Positions 47,459-57,300 of a DNA stretch of 61,595 nt are shown here, in pieces. Below the pieces are notes generated by a model, which saw only the letters and a program-made list of their open reading frames with translations, was not told the DNA's origin and made no database searches. A program made the translations under genes and the position numbers. How positions within the stretch are numbered: the stretch's first letter is position 1; every line of letters begins with the position of its first letter. The DNA comes from Bacteroidia bacterium (lineage in GTDB: Bacteria; Bacteroidota; Bacteroidia; Chitinophagales; UBA2359): the NCBI GenBank assembly GCA_030427245.1, contig JAUHXA010000043.1, positions 1 through 61,595 on the forward strand, given 5' to 3'.

Positions 47459-48943
47459 ATGAAGACACCAATAACAGTTGCTTACGGTGACGGCATCGGT
47501 CCCGAAATAATGAAAGCTACCCTTTCCGTTTTGGATGCGGCGGGAGCGAATCTTCAATACGATACCATCAAAATCGGAAAAGAAGTTTATCTGCAAGGAA
47601 ACCAAACAGGTATAGCTCCTGAAAGCTGGGCAACTCTGCAAAAAAACAAAATTTTTCTGAAAGCTCCCATTACGACTCCACAAGGTGGCGGCTACAAAAG
47701 TCTAAACGTAACTATCCGAAAAACGTTGGGATTGTATGCCAATGTGCGTCCAAGTAGAGCCTATACGCCTTTTGTACCGAGTAATTTTCCTTCAATGGAT
47801 TTGGTGATTGTCCGTGAAAACGAAGAGGATTTGTATGCAGGAATCGAACACCAACAGACTGCGGAAGTTGTTCAGTGCCTCAAATGGATTTCTCGACCAG
47901 GTAGCGAAAAAATCGTTCGCTATGCCTTTGAATACGCAAGAGCGCACAACCGAGAGAAGGTAACTTGTATGACCAAAGACAACATCATGAAGCATACCGA
48001 TGGTTTGTTTCACAAAATCTTTGATGAAGTAGCCAAAGAATATCCAGACATCGAAAGCGAACACTACATCATTGATATTGGATCGGCTATGTTGGCCGCT
48101 GCTCCTGAGCGATTTGATGTGGTTGTGACGTTGAATTTGTATGGCGACATTATTTCCGACATTACCGCACAAGTAGCGGGGTCTGTAGGCTTGGGAGGTT
48201 CTTCCAATGTGGGCGACAACTTTGCAATGTTTGAAGCGATTCATGGTTCTGCGCCCGATATTGCAGGAAAAGGAATCGCAAATCCTTCTGGTTTGATAAA
48301 TGGTGCTTGCTTGATGTTGGTGCAATTGGGTAAAGCTGAGGTTGCCGAAAAAATCCAAAATGCACTCTTACGAACATTGGAGGATGGCATCCATACAGGC
48401 GATATTTTCCACACCAACAAAAGTACCAAACTAGCCAATACACAAGAGTTTACCGAAGCATTGATAGCACGTTTGGGTAAAAAGCCCAAGAAAATACTTC
48501 CCGTAACTCTCAATAAGGACAGCAAACCGATTGAAGTGAAAATCGCTCCTTACAAGCCTGTCAAAAAAGAAATGGTCGGTGTGGATGTATTCATTGATTG
48601 GGCAGAAGGTGAGCGTGACCCGAATGTCTTGGGTGATCAATTGAAAGAGTTGGCGGGTGATTTGATGCAATTGAAGATCATCACCAACCGTGGAGTGCGG
48701 GTTTATCCAAACGGTATGCCTTCGACTTTTTGTTCTGATTATTGGCTGTGCCGCTTCGTTTCCAAAGATTCGGTGATTGACAAAGGCGGTACAATGGGAC
48801 TAAAGGTCGTCAAAACCATCAAAAACCAAGATGTGATTGACCTTCTTCAACGCATTACCGATTCTCGCTTCAATTTTGTGAAGTTGGAGCAGTTGTTCTA
48901 TATGGATGGTGAACGAGCTTATTCTTTGGGGCAAGGAGAATAG
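47459..48943 (+). CDS. icd: Isocitrate dehydrogenase (long form with C-terminal domain)
   Basis: This 494-aa enzyme of the TCA cycle oxidatively decarboxylates isocitrate to 2-oxoglutarate. The start is set at 47459 (MKTPITVAYGDGIGPEIMKA). The isopropylmalate/isocitrate dehydrogenase core (about 1-335) shows GGGYKSLNVTIRKTLGLYAN (substrate Ser/Asn/Arg), DLVIVRENEEDLYAGIEHQQ, the metal-binding LNLYGDIISDITAQVAGSVG, and the cofactor loop FEAIHGSAPDIAGKGIANPS. About 150 residues follow (KPVKKEMVGVDVFIDWAEGE and on), as in the longer Thermus/Rickettsia-type enzymes. Cofactor choice is probably NADP in that group but not proven here. It ends in a bidirectional terminator shared with bshA. Confidence 0.92.
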   Translation: MKTPITVAYGDGIGPEIMKATLSVLDAAGANLQYDTIKIGKEVYLQGNQTGIAPESWATLQKNKIFLKAPITTPQGGGYKSLNVTIRKTLGLYANVRPSRAYTPFVPSNFPSMDLVIVRENEEDLYAGIEHQQTAEVVQCLKWISRPGSEKIVRYAFEYARAHNREKVTCMTKDNIMKHTDGLFHKIFDEVAKEYPDIESEHYIIDIGSAMLAAAPERFDVVVTLNLYGDIISDITAQVAGSVGLGGSSNVGDNFAMFEAIHGSAPDIAGKGIANPSGLINGACLMLVQLGKAEVAEKIQNALLRTLEDGIHTGDIFHTNKSTKLANTQEFTEALIARLGKKPKKILPVTLNKDSKPIEVKIAPYKPVKKEMVGVDVFIDWAEGERDPNVLGDQLKELAGDLMQLKIITNRGVRVYPNGMPSTFCSDYWLCRFVSKDSVIDKGGTMGLKVVKTIKNQDVIDLLQRITDSRFNFVKLEQLFYMDGERAYSLGQGE

Positions 48944-48962
48944 GAAAATTCAAGTACAATTT

Positions 48963-49008
48963 AAAAAAAGCCAATAGGAATTATTTTTTCTATTGGCTTT
49001 TCTTTTTT
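48963..49008. terminator. Bidirectional intrinsic terminator
   Basis: AAAAGCCAATAG and CTATTGGCTTTT pair perfectly (12 bp) around a 12-nt AT-rich loop. Runs of A on the left and CTTTTTT on the right give U-tracts for both the isocitrate dehydrogenase and bshA transcripts. Confidence 0.88.
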
Positions 49009-49013
49009 ACTTC

Positions 49014-49048
49014 AACTGTTGCCAAGGTTTCCAACCGTCGGCAAAGTT
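49014..49048. repeat. Family IV hairpin repeat, copy 2
   Basis: TTGCCAAGGTT, loop TCC, then AACCGTCGGCAA has the same flanks (CTTCAACTG and CAAAGTTTT) as the copy at 26722-26756. Two base pairs differ in a compensated way (T-A to C-G in the lower stem, C-G to T-A next to the loop). It lies between the shared terminator and the bshA stop. Confidence 0.7.
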
Positions 49049-49053
49049 TTCGT

Positions 49054-50205
49054 TTAGACAGTCATTCCGCTTTTCGCTTTCACTTTCTCAATCGTCCGTT
49101 CATAATGACTTTCATAAATGGGCAGAATCGCCTCAATGTCAAAACGACGAGCTTGTTCCAGCGCATTTTTACGGAACTCCTGCAGTTTATCTTCATTGCT
49201 GAGGAGGTAAATCGCATTCTTTGCCATGTTTTCCACATCTCCAATTTCACTCAAAAACCCTGTTTCACCTTGCAAATTGATTTCGGGAATCCCTCCTGCA
49301 TTGGACGAAATAACAGGCACCTCACAAGCCATTGCCTCCAATGCCACCAACCCAAAGCTTTCATTCTGAGAAGGCAGCAAAAACAAATCCGCTACTGCCA
49401 ATAGCTCACCGACTGCATCTTGCTTGCCCAAAAATCGAGTATCGTGACAGATACGCAAATCTCTGCATTGTGCCTCTGCATTCTTTCGTTCGGGGCCATC
49501 TCCTACCAGCAGTAGTTTTGCAGGCATAATTTGATGTATTCGATGAAAAACATCAAGCACATCCTGTATGCGCTTGACCTTCCTAAAGTTAGAAATATGC
49601 ATGATGATTCGTTCACCTTGCGGTGCAATCGCCTTTTTGAAGTGGTCCTTGTCGAGTTTTTGAAAGGCATCTAAATCAATGAAATTGGGGATTACTTCAA
49701 TGTCGGTATTGATGTCAAAATAGTCAAAAGTTTCTTGTCGAAGGCTTTCTGACACTGCCGTTACACCATCTGATTGATTGATAGAAAAACTTACCACAGG
49801 CGAAAAGGTCACATCTTTGCCAACAAGAGTGATGTCTGTACCGTGCAAAGTCGTGACCACAGGGATTTCTATGCCTTGCTCTCGTAAGATTTTTTTGGCT
49901 AAATAAGCAGCCGAAGCATGAGGAATCGCATAGTGAACATGCAGAATATCCAAATTTTGAAATTTCACCACATCTACCAATTTACTTGCCAAAGCCGTTT
50001 CGTAAGGAGGAAAAGCAAAAAGCGGATAATTAGAGAAACTCACTTCATGGAAATACACATTTTCATGGAAGTGACTCAATCTTGCAGGTTGTTTGTAGGC
50101 GATAAAGTGAACTTGATGCCCTTTGTCAGCCAATGCCTTACCCAATTCGGTAGCCACCACACCGCTACCGCCGTAAGTAGGATAACAGACTATGCCAATT
50201 TTCAT
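49054..50205 (-). CDS. bshA: N-acetyl-alpha-D-glucosaminyl L-malate synthase BshA
   Basis: This 383-aa GT4-family glycosyltransferase carries out the first step of bacillithiol synthesis, joining GlcNAc from UDP-GlcNAc to L-malate. The start is set at 50205 (MKIGIVCYPTYGGSGVVATE), the canonical BshA N-terminus; the frame is open 28 codons further upstream, but those codons lie in a hairpin leader. Other BshA features are FHENVYFHEVSFSNYPLFAF, PPYETALASKLVDVVKFQNL, DILHVHYAIPHASAAYLAKK, TLHGTDITLVGKD and the GT4 E-x7-E motif in PSQNESFGLVALEAMACEVP. Bacillithiol is the low-molecular-weight thiol of many Bacteroidota. bshB and bshC are not in the window. Confidence 0.95.
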   Translation of the reverse strand: MKIGIVCYPTYGGSGVVATELGKALADKGHQVHFIAYKQPARLSHFHENVYFHEVSFSNYPLFAFPPYETALASKLVDVVKFQNLDILHVHYAIPHASAAYLAKKILREQGIEIPVVTTLHGTDITLVGKDVTFSPVVSFSINQSDGVTAVSESLRQETFDYFDINTDIEVIPNFIDLDAFQKLDKDHFKKAIAPQGERIIMHISNFRKVKRIQDVLDVFHRIHQIMPAKLLLVGDGPERKNAEAQCRDLRICHDTRFLGKQDAVGELLAVADLFLLPSQNESFGLVALEAMACEVPVISSNAGGIPEINLQGETGFLSEIGDVENMAKNAIYLLSNEDKLQEFRKNALEQARRFDIEAILPIYESHYERTIEKVKAKSGMTV

Positions 50206-50240
50206 ATATACAATTTGAATTTGTTGAAGGATTTTGTCTG

Positions 50241-50310
50241 AATTTTTAAGAGAATGGAGAATACCGAGCAATCGGTACAAGTTATACATTTCCCCGTTCT
50301 CTTAAAAATT
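50241..50310. repeat. Nested inverted repeat in the bshA leader region
   Basis: AATTTTTAAGAGAATGG (50241-50257) and CCGTTCTCTTAAAAATT (50294-50310) pair with one mismatch over 17 bp. Between them TACCGA-GCAA-TCGGTA forms a second hairpin. The structure starts 36 bp upstream of the bshA ATG and might sit in its 5' leader or be another small palindromic repeat. Confidence 0.6.
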
Positions 50311-50346
50311 ATGTCTTTTTGGATAACGAATTGGAAAGGCTTATGT

Positions 50347-50411
50347 TTAAATCACTACTCCCGACTTCTCCCTCCAATACACAAAACCCAAATACCCCAG
50401 CCTTCAACAAT
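50347..50411 (-). pseudogene. Relic of a polysaccharide flippase 3' end
   Basis: On the minus strand this piece nearly repeats the 3' end of the flippase gene at 58380: a run of 36 nt matches with one difference (50371-50406 against 58396-58431). It encodes LGFVYWREKSGVVI and a TAA in the frame equivalent to LGFVYWREKSGMGIG in the intact gene. About 12 bp are missing further upstream (KAGV joined to the next segment) and similarity then ends. No other part of a second flippase is present. Confidence 0.65.
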
Positions 50412-50680
50412 TGGCTCTATAACTGTCACTATATTGTAAAAAAAAAAAATTATTTTTTGGAACTATGCGTATTTTTTGTTAGATTGCAGCTATTCTTGTA
50501 ATAATACACCTATATTTAAACTCGAACAAAGCTAATTTTTCCCGAAAGTTTTTTGATTCTGCAAATATCCCCGAATAACAACGTTCCTTATTGAGTCTTG
50601 ATTATTAATTTTGAAAGATAGCTATTTCTTGTAGAGAAAATAGTATCTTATGACCCTTGTTTTACCCATAAACCATTGAT
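50412..50680. other. Gene-free AT-rich spacer
   Basis: This is the rest of the 475-bp gap between bshA and the next T9SS cargo gene. It contains a run of 13 A (50440-50452). The cargo-gene promoter should be here, but I find no TAnnTTTG box. Confidence 0.4.
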
Positions 50681-53332
50681 ATGAAAAAGATATACTTATA
50701 CTTTTTTGTAGCGATTCTGCTATTGCACGCAAACTTATCCTCAATCGCTCAAACTTATCTTGAAGAAGATTTTGAAACAGCTTATTCTACCAATTCCGAA
50801 GATGTGCCTCCTATAGGATGGACACAATATATAGTTGGAGATGCGAATACATTGAAAATTTGGAAGTTCAATAATAGAGGAGAGCGCATCGTTCACGCTC
50901 CTATTGAAGGTATTTTTGCCACATTCGACAGCGATTGGTGGAAAATAATTGGTGGAGTGGAAGAAGATGCGGCTATAGAATCTCCCGTTTTTGATATTGA
51001 TGGGGCAGAACAGTTGACCTTGACTTTTGACCATCAATTTCGCTATTGCTGTGAAGGAGATGCTGCTTTGGTGGAAGTGTTTGACGGCTTTCTTTGGCGA
51101 ACAGTTTTTTCTTCGACTGATGAACACATAGGTTACAGCGACAATCCCGAAGAAAGCACTGTGGTGTCGGAAAAAATAGACATCAGTTCCGCTTTGGCAT
51201 TTTCGGAGGGAACTGCCAAAGTTCGGTTTCGTTATCAAGGATATCGGTCGTATTGGTGGATGATTGACAATGTGAAGGTTTATACACCCAATGATTTTGA
51301 CGTGGCATTGAACACCGTTGAGGTAAATGCCGAACAAGACTGTTATTCGAGTCAAGAACCGATTGTGGCGACCATTACAAATGATGGAGAAAACTCCTTG
51401 GTGTTTGCACAAAATCCATTGACAATTACCTCAACGATTACAGGAACAAAAGAACAAAGCTTTCAAACGGTCTTAAACAGTGGTGTTTTGACAGTAGGCA
51501 ATAGTCGAACAGTAACGGTGACAGAATCAGCGGATTTTTCTACTTATGGAAACTATCTCCTCGAAACCCATCTCAATATGAACATAGATGGAAATGTGAC
51601 CAATGATGTTGTCCAACAAACGATTGTTCACGAGGCTTCTGAAAGATTGCCCTTGCCTTTGTTGGATTTCCCTGTTGTTGAGAATTTCTTAGTTTCTTAT
51701 CCAAAATGGTCTTTAGGTGAAGGTGAAAACCAACCTATACCTGTAGAGAGTAATGATTTTGAAATAGGTTTTTTTGCCAATGACTTAGAACACAAAAATG
51801 GCTTTGCTGCAACAATTAATCTGTATCAGCGAAATGAACATCATTGGATTGTCAGCCCAAAAATTAGTGCAACAGCCTATACTCAATTAACATTCGATTT
51901 GGCACTGACAGATTACAGTAGTATGGATGTTGCTCAATTTGGTTCAGACGACCAATTTCAAGTGAGAATATCCACTGATTGTGGGCTTTCTTTTCAACCT
52001 ATTTTAAGTTATGATGCCTCCTCCAATATTAGTGCTATGGGACAATCAGAATTGATTGATTTGTCACCTTATGCTCAGCAGGATGTTATTTTGGCTTTTT
52101 ATGTAACAGATGGAACTGTATCTGATGATGAAGATATAGATTTATTTGTGGACAATATCTCTGTAAGAAATGTATTTCCTGTGGATTTGGAATTATTGGA
52201 GTTTGCGAATGAAGCGGCAATTGTTTGTAATACAGAGTATGTGTTTGATACAATTGTGGTTAAGAATGTGGGGCGAGAGGTACTAAGTTTGGAAGATAAA
52301 AAAGCAACTATATCTGTTGAATATCAGTATATAGAAACTGGAGAAACGACTGTTATTGAAGACATAGTATTAAATGGAGCAATTGCAGCTAATGAAATAA
52401 AGAAAATTGCCATTCCTAAGCCTGATTGGGAATTTACAGAAGGCAATTATCACATCCAAGCCTATCTCTCTATTGAAGAAGATGGAGATGCTTTTAACGA
52501 TACACTTCATTTTACGAAAAAATATACTGTTCAATCTATTCCTCTTCAACCGCTGGATTTTGAAGATTATAACGGTTCTAATCTAGAAGTGTTATATGAA
52601 GGATGGGCAGAAGCCAAAGGTTTTGAACAACCATCTATAGAAGGGGAAAGTCGTTGGAAGTCCAATCCTTTTTTCTCTGGAGAGGCGGAGTTATTTATAT
52701 CTTCAAATACTGTTCACGAATGGATGATCAGTCCTTTGTTTCATGCAACGGATTCTACTTATGTGAGTTATGATATTAATTTTCAAAACTTTGGACCCAA
52801 CTCTGAAATAAATCCTGTATTCGGTTCGGATGATGTCTTGCAAATCAGTGTGTCGGAAGATTGTGGGTATTCGTTTCAGCCCATTCATACTTACAACCAG
52901 AGTTCTATATTGAATCAAGAACAACAAAGAGAAACAATTGATTTATCCAGTTTTGTAGGAAAAGATATTAGAATTGCTTTTTATGGCTCAAGTGGCATGG
53001 CCATAGATACATCGGTTACTATTGTTTTTTTGGATAATATCAGCATTAATAAAGATATAAATACTTCTATATCGAAAAATTTTGGTGATTTTGCTTTCAA
53101 TTTATTTCCGAATCCAAATAAGGGGCGATTCTCTTTAAATGTGCCAGCATATAACAATTGGATTGTCGAGATTTTTGATTTAAAAGGGCAGACTATTTTA
53201 AGAAGGGAAATAAAGAATTCCTCAAAAGACACCTCTCATGAGTTTTATATATCCAATTTTTCTGAAGGTGTGTATATAGTGAAGTTAATTGGTAAGAATA
53301 TAGTTAAACATTGGAAGGTAATTAAAGAATAG
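50681..53332 (+). CDS. Secreted choice-of-anchor J-type protein with T9SS type A sorting domain
   Basis: This is an 883-aa exported protein with a signal peptide (YFFVAILLLHANLSSIAQ). Three jelly-roll units of the choice-of-anchor J/MAM-like kind follow: residues about 25-205 (EDFETAYSTNSEDVPPIGWT, ESPVFDIDGAEQLTLTFDHQ, WWMIDNVKVYTP), about 330-505 (NEHHWIVSPKISATAYTQLT, DISTDCGLSFQPIL-like, DLFVDNISVRNV), and about 625-785 (VHEWMISPLFHATDSTYVSY, SEDCGYSFQPIHTYNQSSIL, VFLDNISINKD). Ig-like CARDB spacers lie between them. The last 80 residues (FAFNLFPNPNKGRFSLNVPA, VEIFDLKGQTILRR, SEGVYIVKLIGKNIVKHWKV) form a type A T9SS sorting domain. It is likely an adhesin or glycan-binding surface protein. 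The beta-barrel gene starts 8 bp after its stop. Confidence 0.9.
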   Translation: MKKIYLYFFVAILLLHANLSSIAQTYLEEDFETAYSTNSEDVPPIGWTQYIVGDANTLKIWKFNNRGERIVHAPIEGIFATFDSDWWKIIGGVEEDAAIESPVFDIDGAEQLTLTFDHQFRYCCEGDAALVEVFDGFLWRTVFSSTDEHIGYSDNPEESTVVSEKIDISSALAFSEGTAKVRFRYQGYRSYWWMIDNVKVYTPNDFDVALNTVEVNAEQDCYSSQEPIVATITNDGENSLVFAQNPLTITSTITGTKEQSFQTVLNSGVLTVGNSRTVTVTESADFSTYGNYLLETHLNMNIDGNVTNDVVQQTIVHEASERLPLPLLDFPVVENFLVSYPKWSLGEGENQPIPVESNDFEIGFFANDLEHKNGFAATINLYQRNEHHWIVSPKISATAYTQLTFDLALTDYSSMDVAQFGSDDQFQVRISTDCGLSFQPILSYDASSNISAMGQSELIDLSPYAQQDVILAFYVTDGTVSDDEDIDLFVDNISVRNVFPVDLELLEFANEAAIVCNTEYVFDTIVVKNVGREVLSLEDKKATISVEYQYIETGETTVIEDIVLNGAIAANEIKKIAIPKPDWEFTEGNYHIQAYLSIEEDGDAFNDTLHFTKKYTVQSIPLQPLDFEDYNGSNLEVLYEGWAEAKGFEQPSIEGESRWKSNPFFSGEAELFISSNTVHEWMISPLFHATDSTYVSYDINFQNFGPNSEINPVFGSDDVLQISVSEDCGYSFQPIHTYNQSSILNQEQQRETIDLSSFVGKDIRIAFYGSSGMAIDTSVTIVFLDNISINKDINTSISKNFGDFAFNLFPNPNKGRFSLNVPAYNNWIVEIFDLKGQTILRREIKNSSKDTSHEFYISNFSEGVYIVKLIGKNIVKHWKVIKE

Positions 53333-53339
53333 TTGCAAT

Positions 53340-53936
53340 ATGAAAAATTTATTATTTTTTATAGGTTTGATAATCTGTTATTTTTCTGCAAAAGCACAAA
53401 GTCAGATTGGCTTTTTAGTGCAGCCTCAATTGAATTTAAATGCAATTCAAACGAAGAATGACTTAGGTTACATGATGGGTATTCAATACATTTATTCTCC
53501 TAAAAATAAGAATAATAATTTCAATGTAGGAATATTAATAGGGCAACAAGATGGATTGTATTTCTGTGATTCAATTAAACCAATAAGTGGAGCAGAAGGT
53601 AAATTATGTATAATAAATCAAAGAAGAAAGGCAAGTTACTTAACTATCCCTATTTGGACGAGTTTTCAAATAACTGAAAATTACAACTTTATAGGAGGTA
53701 TTGGATTTCAGTATAATCATTTACTAAAAAAAGAACCAAATTGGAGAAAAAACTATACAGATAATTTTGTAAATTTTTTAGTTAAATTGGGATATTTTTT
53801 TAAAATTTCAAATCGCTTAACTGTAAATATTTCAGCAGATTATCAACATTCTATTAATGATATCAGAAGTGATGATTTTAGAGAACATTATAATATAATA
53901 GGTACTTCTTTTAGTTTAACTCATCAATTAAATTAG
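53340..53936 (+). CDS. Outer-membrane beta-barrel protein
   Basis: This is a 198-aa protein with a signal peptide (LLFFIGLIICYFSAKAQ) and a series of alternating amphipathic strands ending in an aromatic-poor C-terminal strand: QIGFLVQPQLNLNAIQTK, LGYMMGIQYIYSPKNKNNNF, YLTIPIWTSFQITENYNFIG, GIGFQYNHLLKKEP, FLVKLGYFFKISNRLTVNIS and NIIGTSFSLTHQLN. The TIPIW segment is typical of PorT-like eight-stranded barrels of Bacteroidota. It begins 8 bp after the stop of the T9SS cargo gene, so the two are very probably one operon and the barrel may serve as anchor or partner of that cargo (inference). The gene is markedly AT-rich. Confidence 0.78.
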   Translation: MKNLLFFIGLIICYFSAKAQSQIGFLVQPQLNLNAIQTKNDLGYMMGIQYIYSPKNKNNNFNVGILIGQQDGLYFCDSIKPISGAEGKLCIINQRRKASYLTIPIWTSFQITENYNFIGGIGFQYNHLLKKEPNWRKNYTDNFVNFLVKLGYFFKISNRLTVNISADYQHSINDIRSDDFREHYNIIGTSFSLTHQLN

Positions 53937-54351
53937 CCTATTCTTTACAGAGATTCCTCATAGTATTTTTGAAAAGTATTATCGGTTCTTTGATACTTTT
54001 AGTGGTGATGTGAACCCTGGAATATAAATTCCCTATTCTCGTCATTTTTATAGACTAATTTTCAATGCTTTAAAAGATGAATGAGAAAGAGGAATTTATA
54101 ACTTGTTCCGACTCCTCGGGATTCCTCAGTTTGCTCCACTAAAATCTTCGATGAACCGTATTATCTTCTCTATGAAATCCTTCTATTCGTTTACTTCTTT
54201 ATATATTAAATAAGAAAATAAAAAGACAGTTAACTTACAAATAGTCAAATACAAATAATTTATAAAATTCTGTTTAGATGCGTAGTTTTTACTAAAAAAC
54301 ATTGTAAATGTTAGTGAAAAAATCATTCACATTATAAAATAATTTCGGCTT
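53937..54351. other. Gene-free region with a long imperfect stem
   Basis: These 415 bp hold an extended inverted repeat at 54023-54100 (listed separately) and otherwise very AT-rich sequence. The promoter of the next large gene should be in the right half, but I see no TAnnTTTG box. Confidence 0.4.
54023..54100. repeat. 78-bp imperfect palindrome
   Basis: TATAAATTCC (54023-54032) and GGAATTTATA (54091-54100) pair perfectly. Further in, TTCTC with GAGAA and TCAT with ATGA continue the stem with small bulges. It lies about 90 bp after the beta-barrel gene and may end that operon's transcript or be another dispersed palindrome; no second copy is in the window. Confidence 0.5.
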
Positions 54352-57300
54352 ATGAAAAAAGTAATCCACTTATTATTATTTTGTTTTTGCATAGTTCTAC
54401 ATCTTAATGCGATTATCGCTCAGAATCTAATTAAGAATGGGAGTTTTGAAGAAGTTTTACTTTTCCCTCCAACTGAAAATCATCAATTTGAATACTTTGC
54501 TAAAGCCTGGGAAGCTGATTATCAACTGGTTCAAAATAAGTGTAATGTTAGCGATCAAGATGAGCCGCCTATTATATTTAATTTTCATTCGCCAGACCAC
54601 TATTTTGGAGGTCCTAATCAAAATCCCCAAATCGGAAATTGGCCTAACTCTGCTATTAATTTTAAGGCAGCAACAGGTATAGGAATGGCAGGGATAAGTT
54701 GTTATGAACTTATTGAACAAAAGTTAGACAAACCGCTTAAATTTAGAAGACGTTACCAATTTAGTATGCAGATAAGAGGTGAGTACGGGCCTCCTGGTGC
54801 TGGTATTCGACTTTCAAGTAATCCTGCAAATACCACAATAAAACTTTTATTAAGGTTTTCGAAGAGTAAAATGACTTATAAATCAAACGGAGGTATTTTA
54901 AACGATCAAGTTGAACAATACTGTTCAGATGATTATAGAACATTAAAAAATGAAGAAGATATAGTAACTTACATTATACCTTGGTCTACAGAAGGGTATG
55001 AGTATGGGAAATGGCATGAAATTAAATTTGAATTCATATCCCCTGATGGTAATTATGATTGGATAGGCATTGAAATGGTTAATGAAGAGGTATTGAGTAT
55101 AGGTGAAAAATGTCAGTTTAACTCACTTGAAGGCTGCCAATTTCAATATATGATGATTGACGACCTTAACCTCATAGAATACTGCGATATTGCCTGTCGC
55201 CCTTCTCCTCCAAGACCTGAGTTAAGTATGTATCTATACGAAGATTTTGCGAATCTCTATAATGGGTATATCACGGAAAACGCCTTTTATCGAGTAGGAC
55301 ACAATGCCATTGCAAGTGTAGATGAAAATTCTGGTTTACAAGTAGGTCTTCAAGGATTATTTGATTTAGATTATTTAGCCGATGGAGGAATTCCACTTCC
55401 TATTGCGGGGAATGAATATCCTATTATTTTTGCAGTTACAAACGCTGTTGAAGCCTATTTCATAGTGTATGAACACATGGCGGCTGGTCAGCAAGTCCGT
55501 TGGATTCAATCCCAATCCAGTCCATGTGGTTTTGAAGAGGGCTTACCTGCATTGTTTTGGTGGAATGGTTATGATGAAGATGGCAATTGTATCTTAGAAC
55601 CAACTATAGATTATTACTATCAAATTTATTTTAGAACTTGTGATGAAGCTTATTATACTGGAGGGCAGATATTTGGAAATGCGTGTGATATTAGTGAAGG
55701 AAATTATGACCAATTCCCTGAATACGACTGGTATCAAGAATGGATGAGTAAAATGAATTTGAATCACTGTGATTGGGAAAATTATGAAGAAAACAATTGT
55801 ATTGATCCCTGCCCTAGTGCTATTTCAGTAATAAATTATGACGACACCAACTTTGTTTGTGAAGGTGTATGTACCACAGTAGCTGTTCTCACAGATGAAG
55901 GGTTTGAAAACAACCGAATAAAAGGGTATGAATGGCTACACTTGGAAAGTGGACAGGTATTTAGTAATGAGGGTTTTGAAAACAATACCTTGGAAATTTG
56001 TGGAGCAGGAACTTATCAAGTGAGTACCATATCTGATGATGGCTGTACTTCTGTAAGCAATGAATTTATTATTTACGATTTTTCTACACCCCTAAACATC
56101 GAAAAAGAAGTAAACTTACCTTGCAATGACCTTACTTATACATTAACTGTAGAACTACCAGTAGCATTGATAACTGGTTATTCATTTGGAACACCTTCTC
56201 TTTCCCTAACTTCTACATGGGAAAAAGATGGAGAAGAAATAGACGTACAAAATAGTAGTTATGTCAATGATATAATTCAAATTGAAGTAACTGAACCTGG
56301 CATCTATACTTTTACACTTGATTACATGAATGGCAAGTGCCTTATAGAAAGTCAACCCATAGAAGTAACACAAGCCTGTTGTGTTGATTATCCTTATACC
56401 GTTACACCCGTAGAAGTAGATTGTGAAGGAAATATAATTACCTATGGACAGGTGGAGTTTTTTCCCGAAAATGACTGCGGAGCATCCACAATCACCGTTT
56501 ATGGAAACAATATATTAGAGCAACTTGAAGGTGGGTATCATACTTATACTGTACCTTTTCTCTCTGACGGATCATTAACTGTTACTGCACAATTGGAAGT
56601 TCCCGTTATTGTACTTGAACCCAATATTCAAACACCTCCAGCCAATCCTATCAATCAAACAATTTGCTCAGGAGAAACCGCTGTAATTGACTTGACAGGA
56701 GCAGATAGTTACAGTTGGGAGACAGATGTAAGCGGTTGGGTGACTCCTTCCAGTTTATCAGGTAGTTCCTCTAATCCTACTACACAAATTCAACAAGCCT
56801 TTGAAGTACCCTATCACTTTGCTTTACCCAACGGAGGTTCAGTAACGTATGATATTACAGCTTACTATGGAGACTTATGCCACCAACAGATAGTAGGAGT
56901 TACAGTTTTGCCCCATCCAAATTTAGAACTATCTTCCTCTGTGACTTCAATATGTCCCGATGAACCTTTTAGCATTGAAATAGACGGAACGGCGAATGAA
57001 GGAACACAAGTTACTTATACTTGGACAGCTAATTTGCCAAATGGAGTGACGACTACTTTACCTGTAAACGGACAAAGCACCAATCACTCGACGATTATCA
57101 ACCAACAGTTGAACAATACAAGCAATACAGACCAAATTGTTACCTATACTGTTACCGCCACTTTTGCCAATGGATGTTCTTTTTCAAACACGATTGACAT
57201 AGAAATTATTCGCCATCATGGAGGTAAAATTTGTGATGCCGAAGAAGGCTTGATTGTCAATGAAGTTTATTTGGGAGGAGCAAACAATGTACCGTATATA

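Noticed and set aside
47792..48358. 188-codon minus-strand frame inside isocitrate dehydrogenase
   Set aside because: Antisense shadow of a well-conserved enzyme gene.
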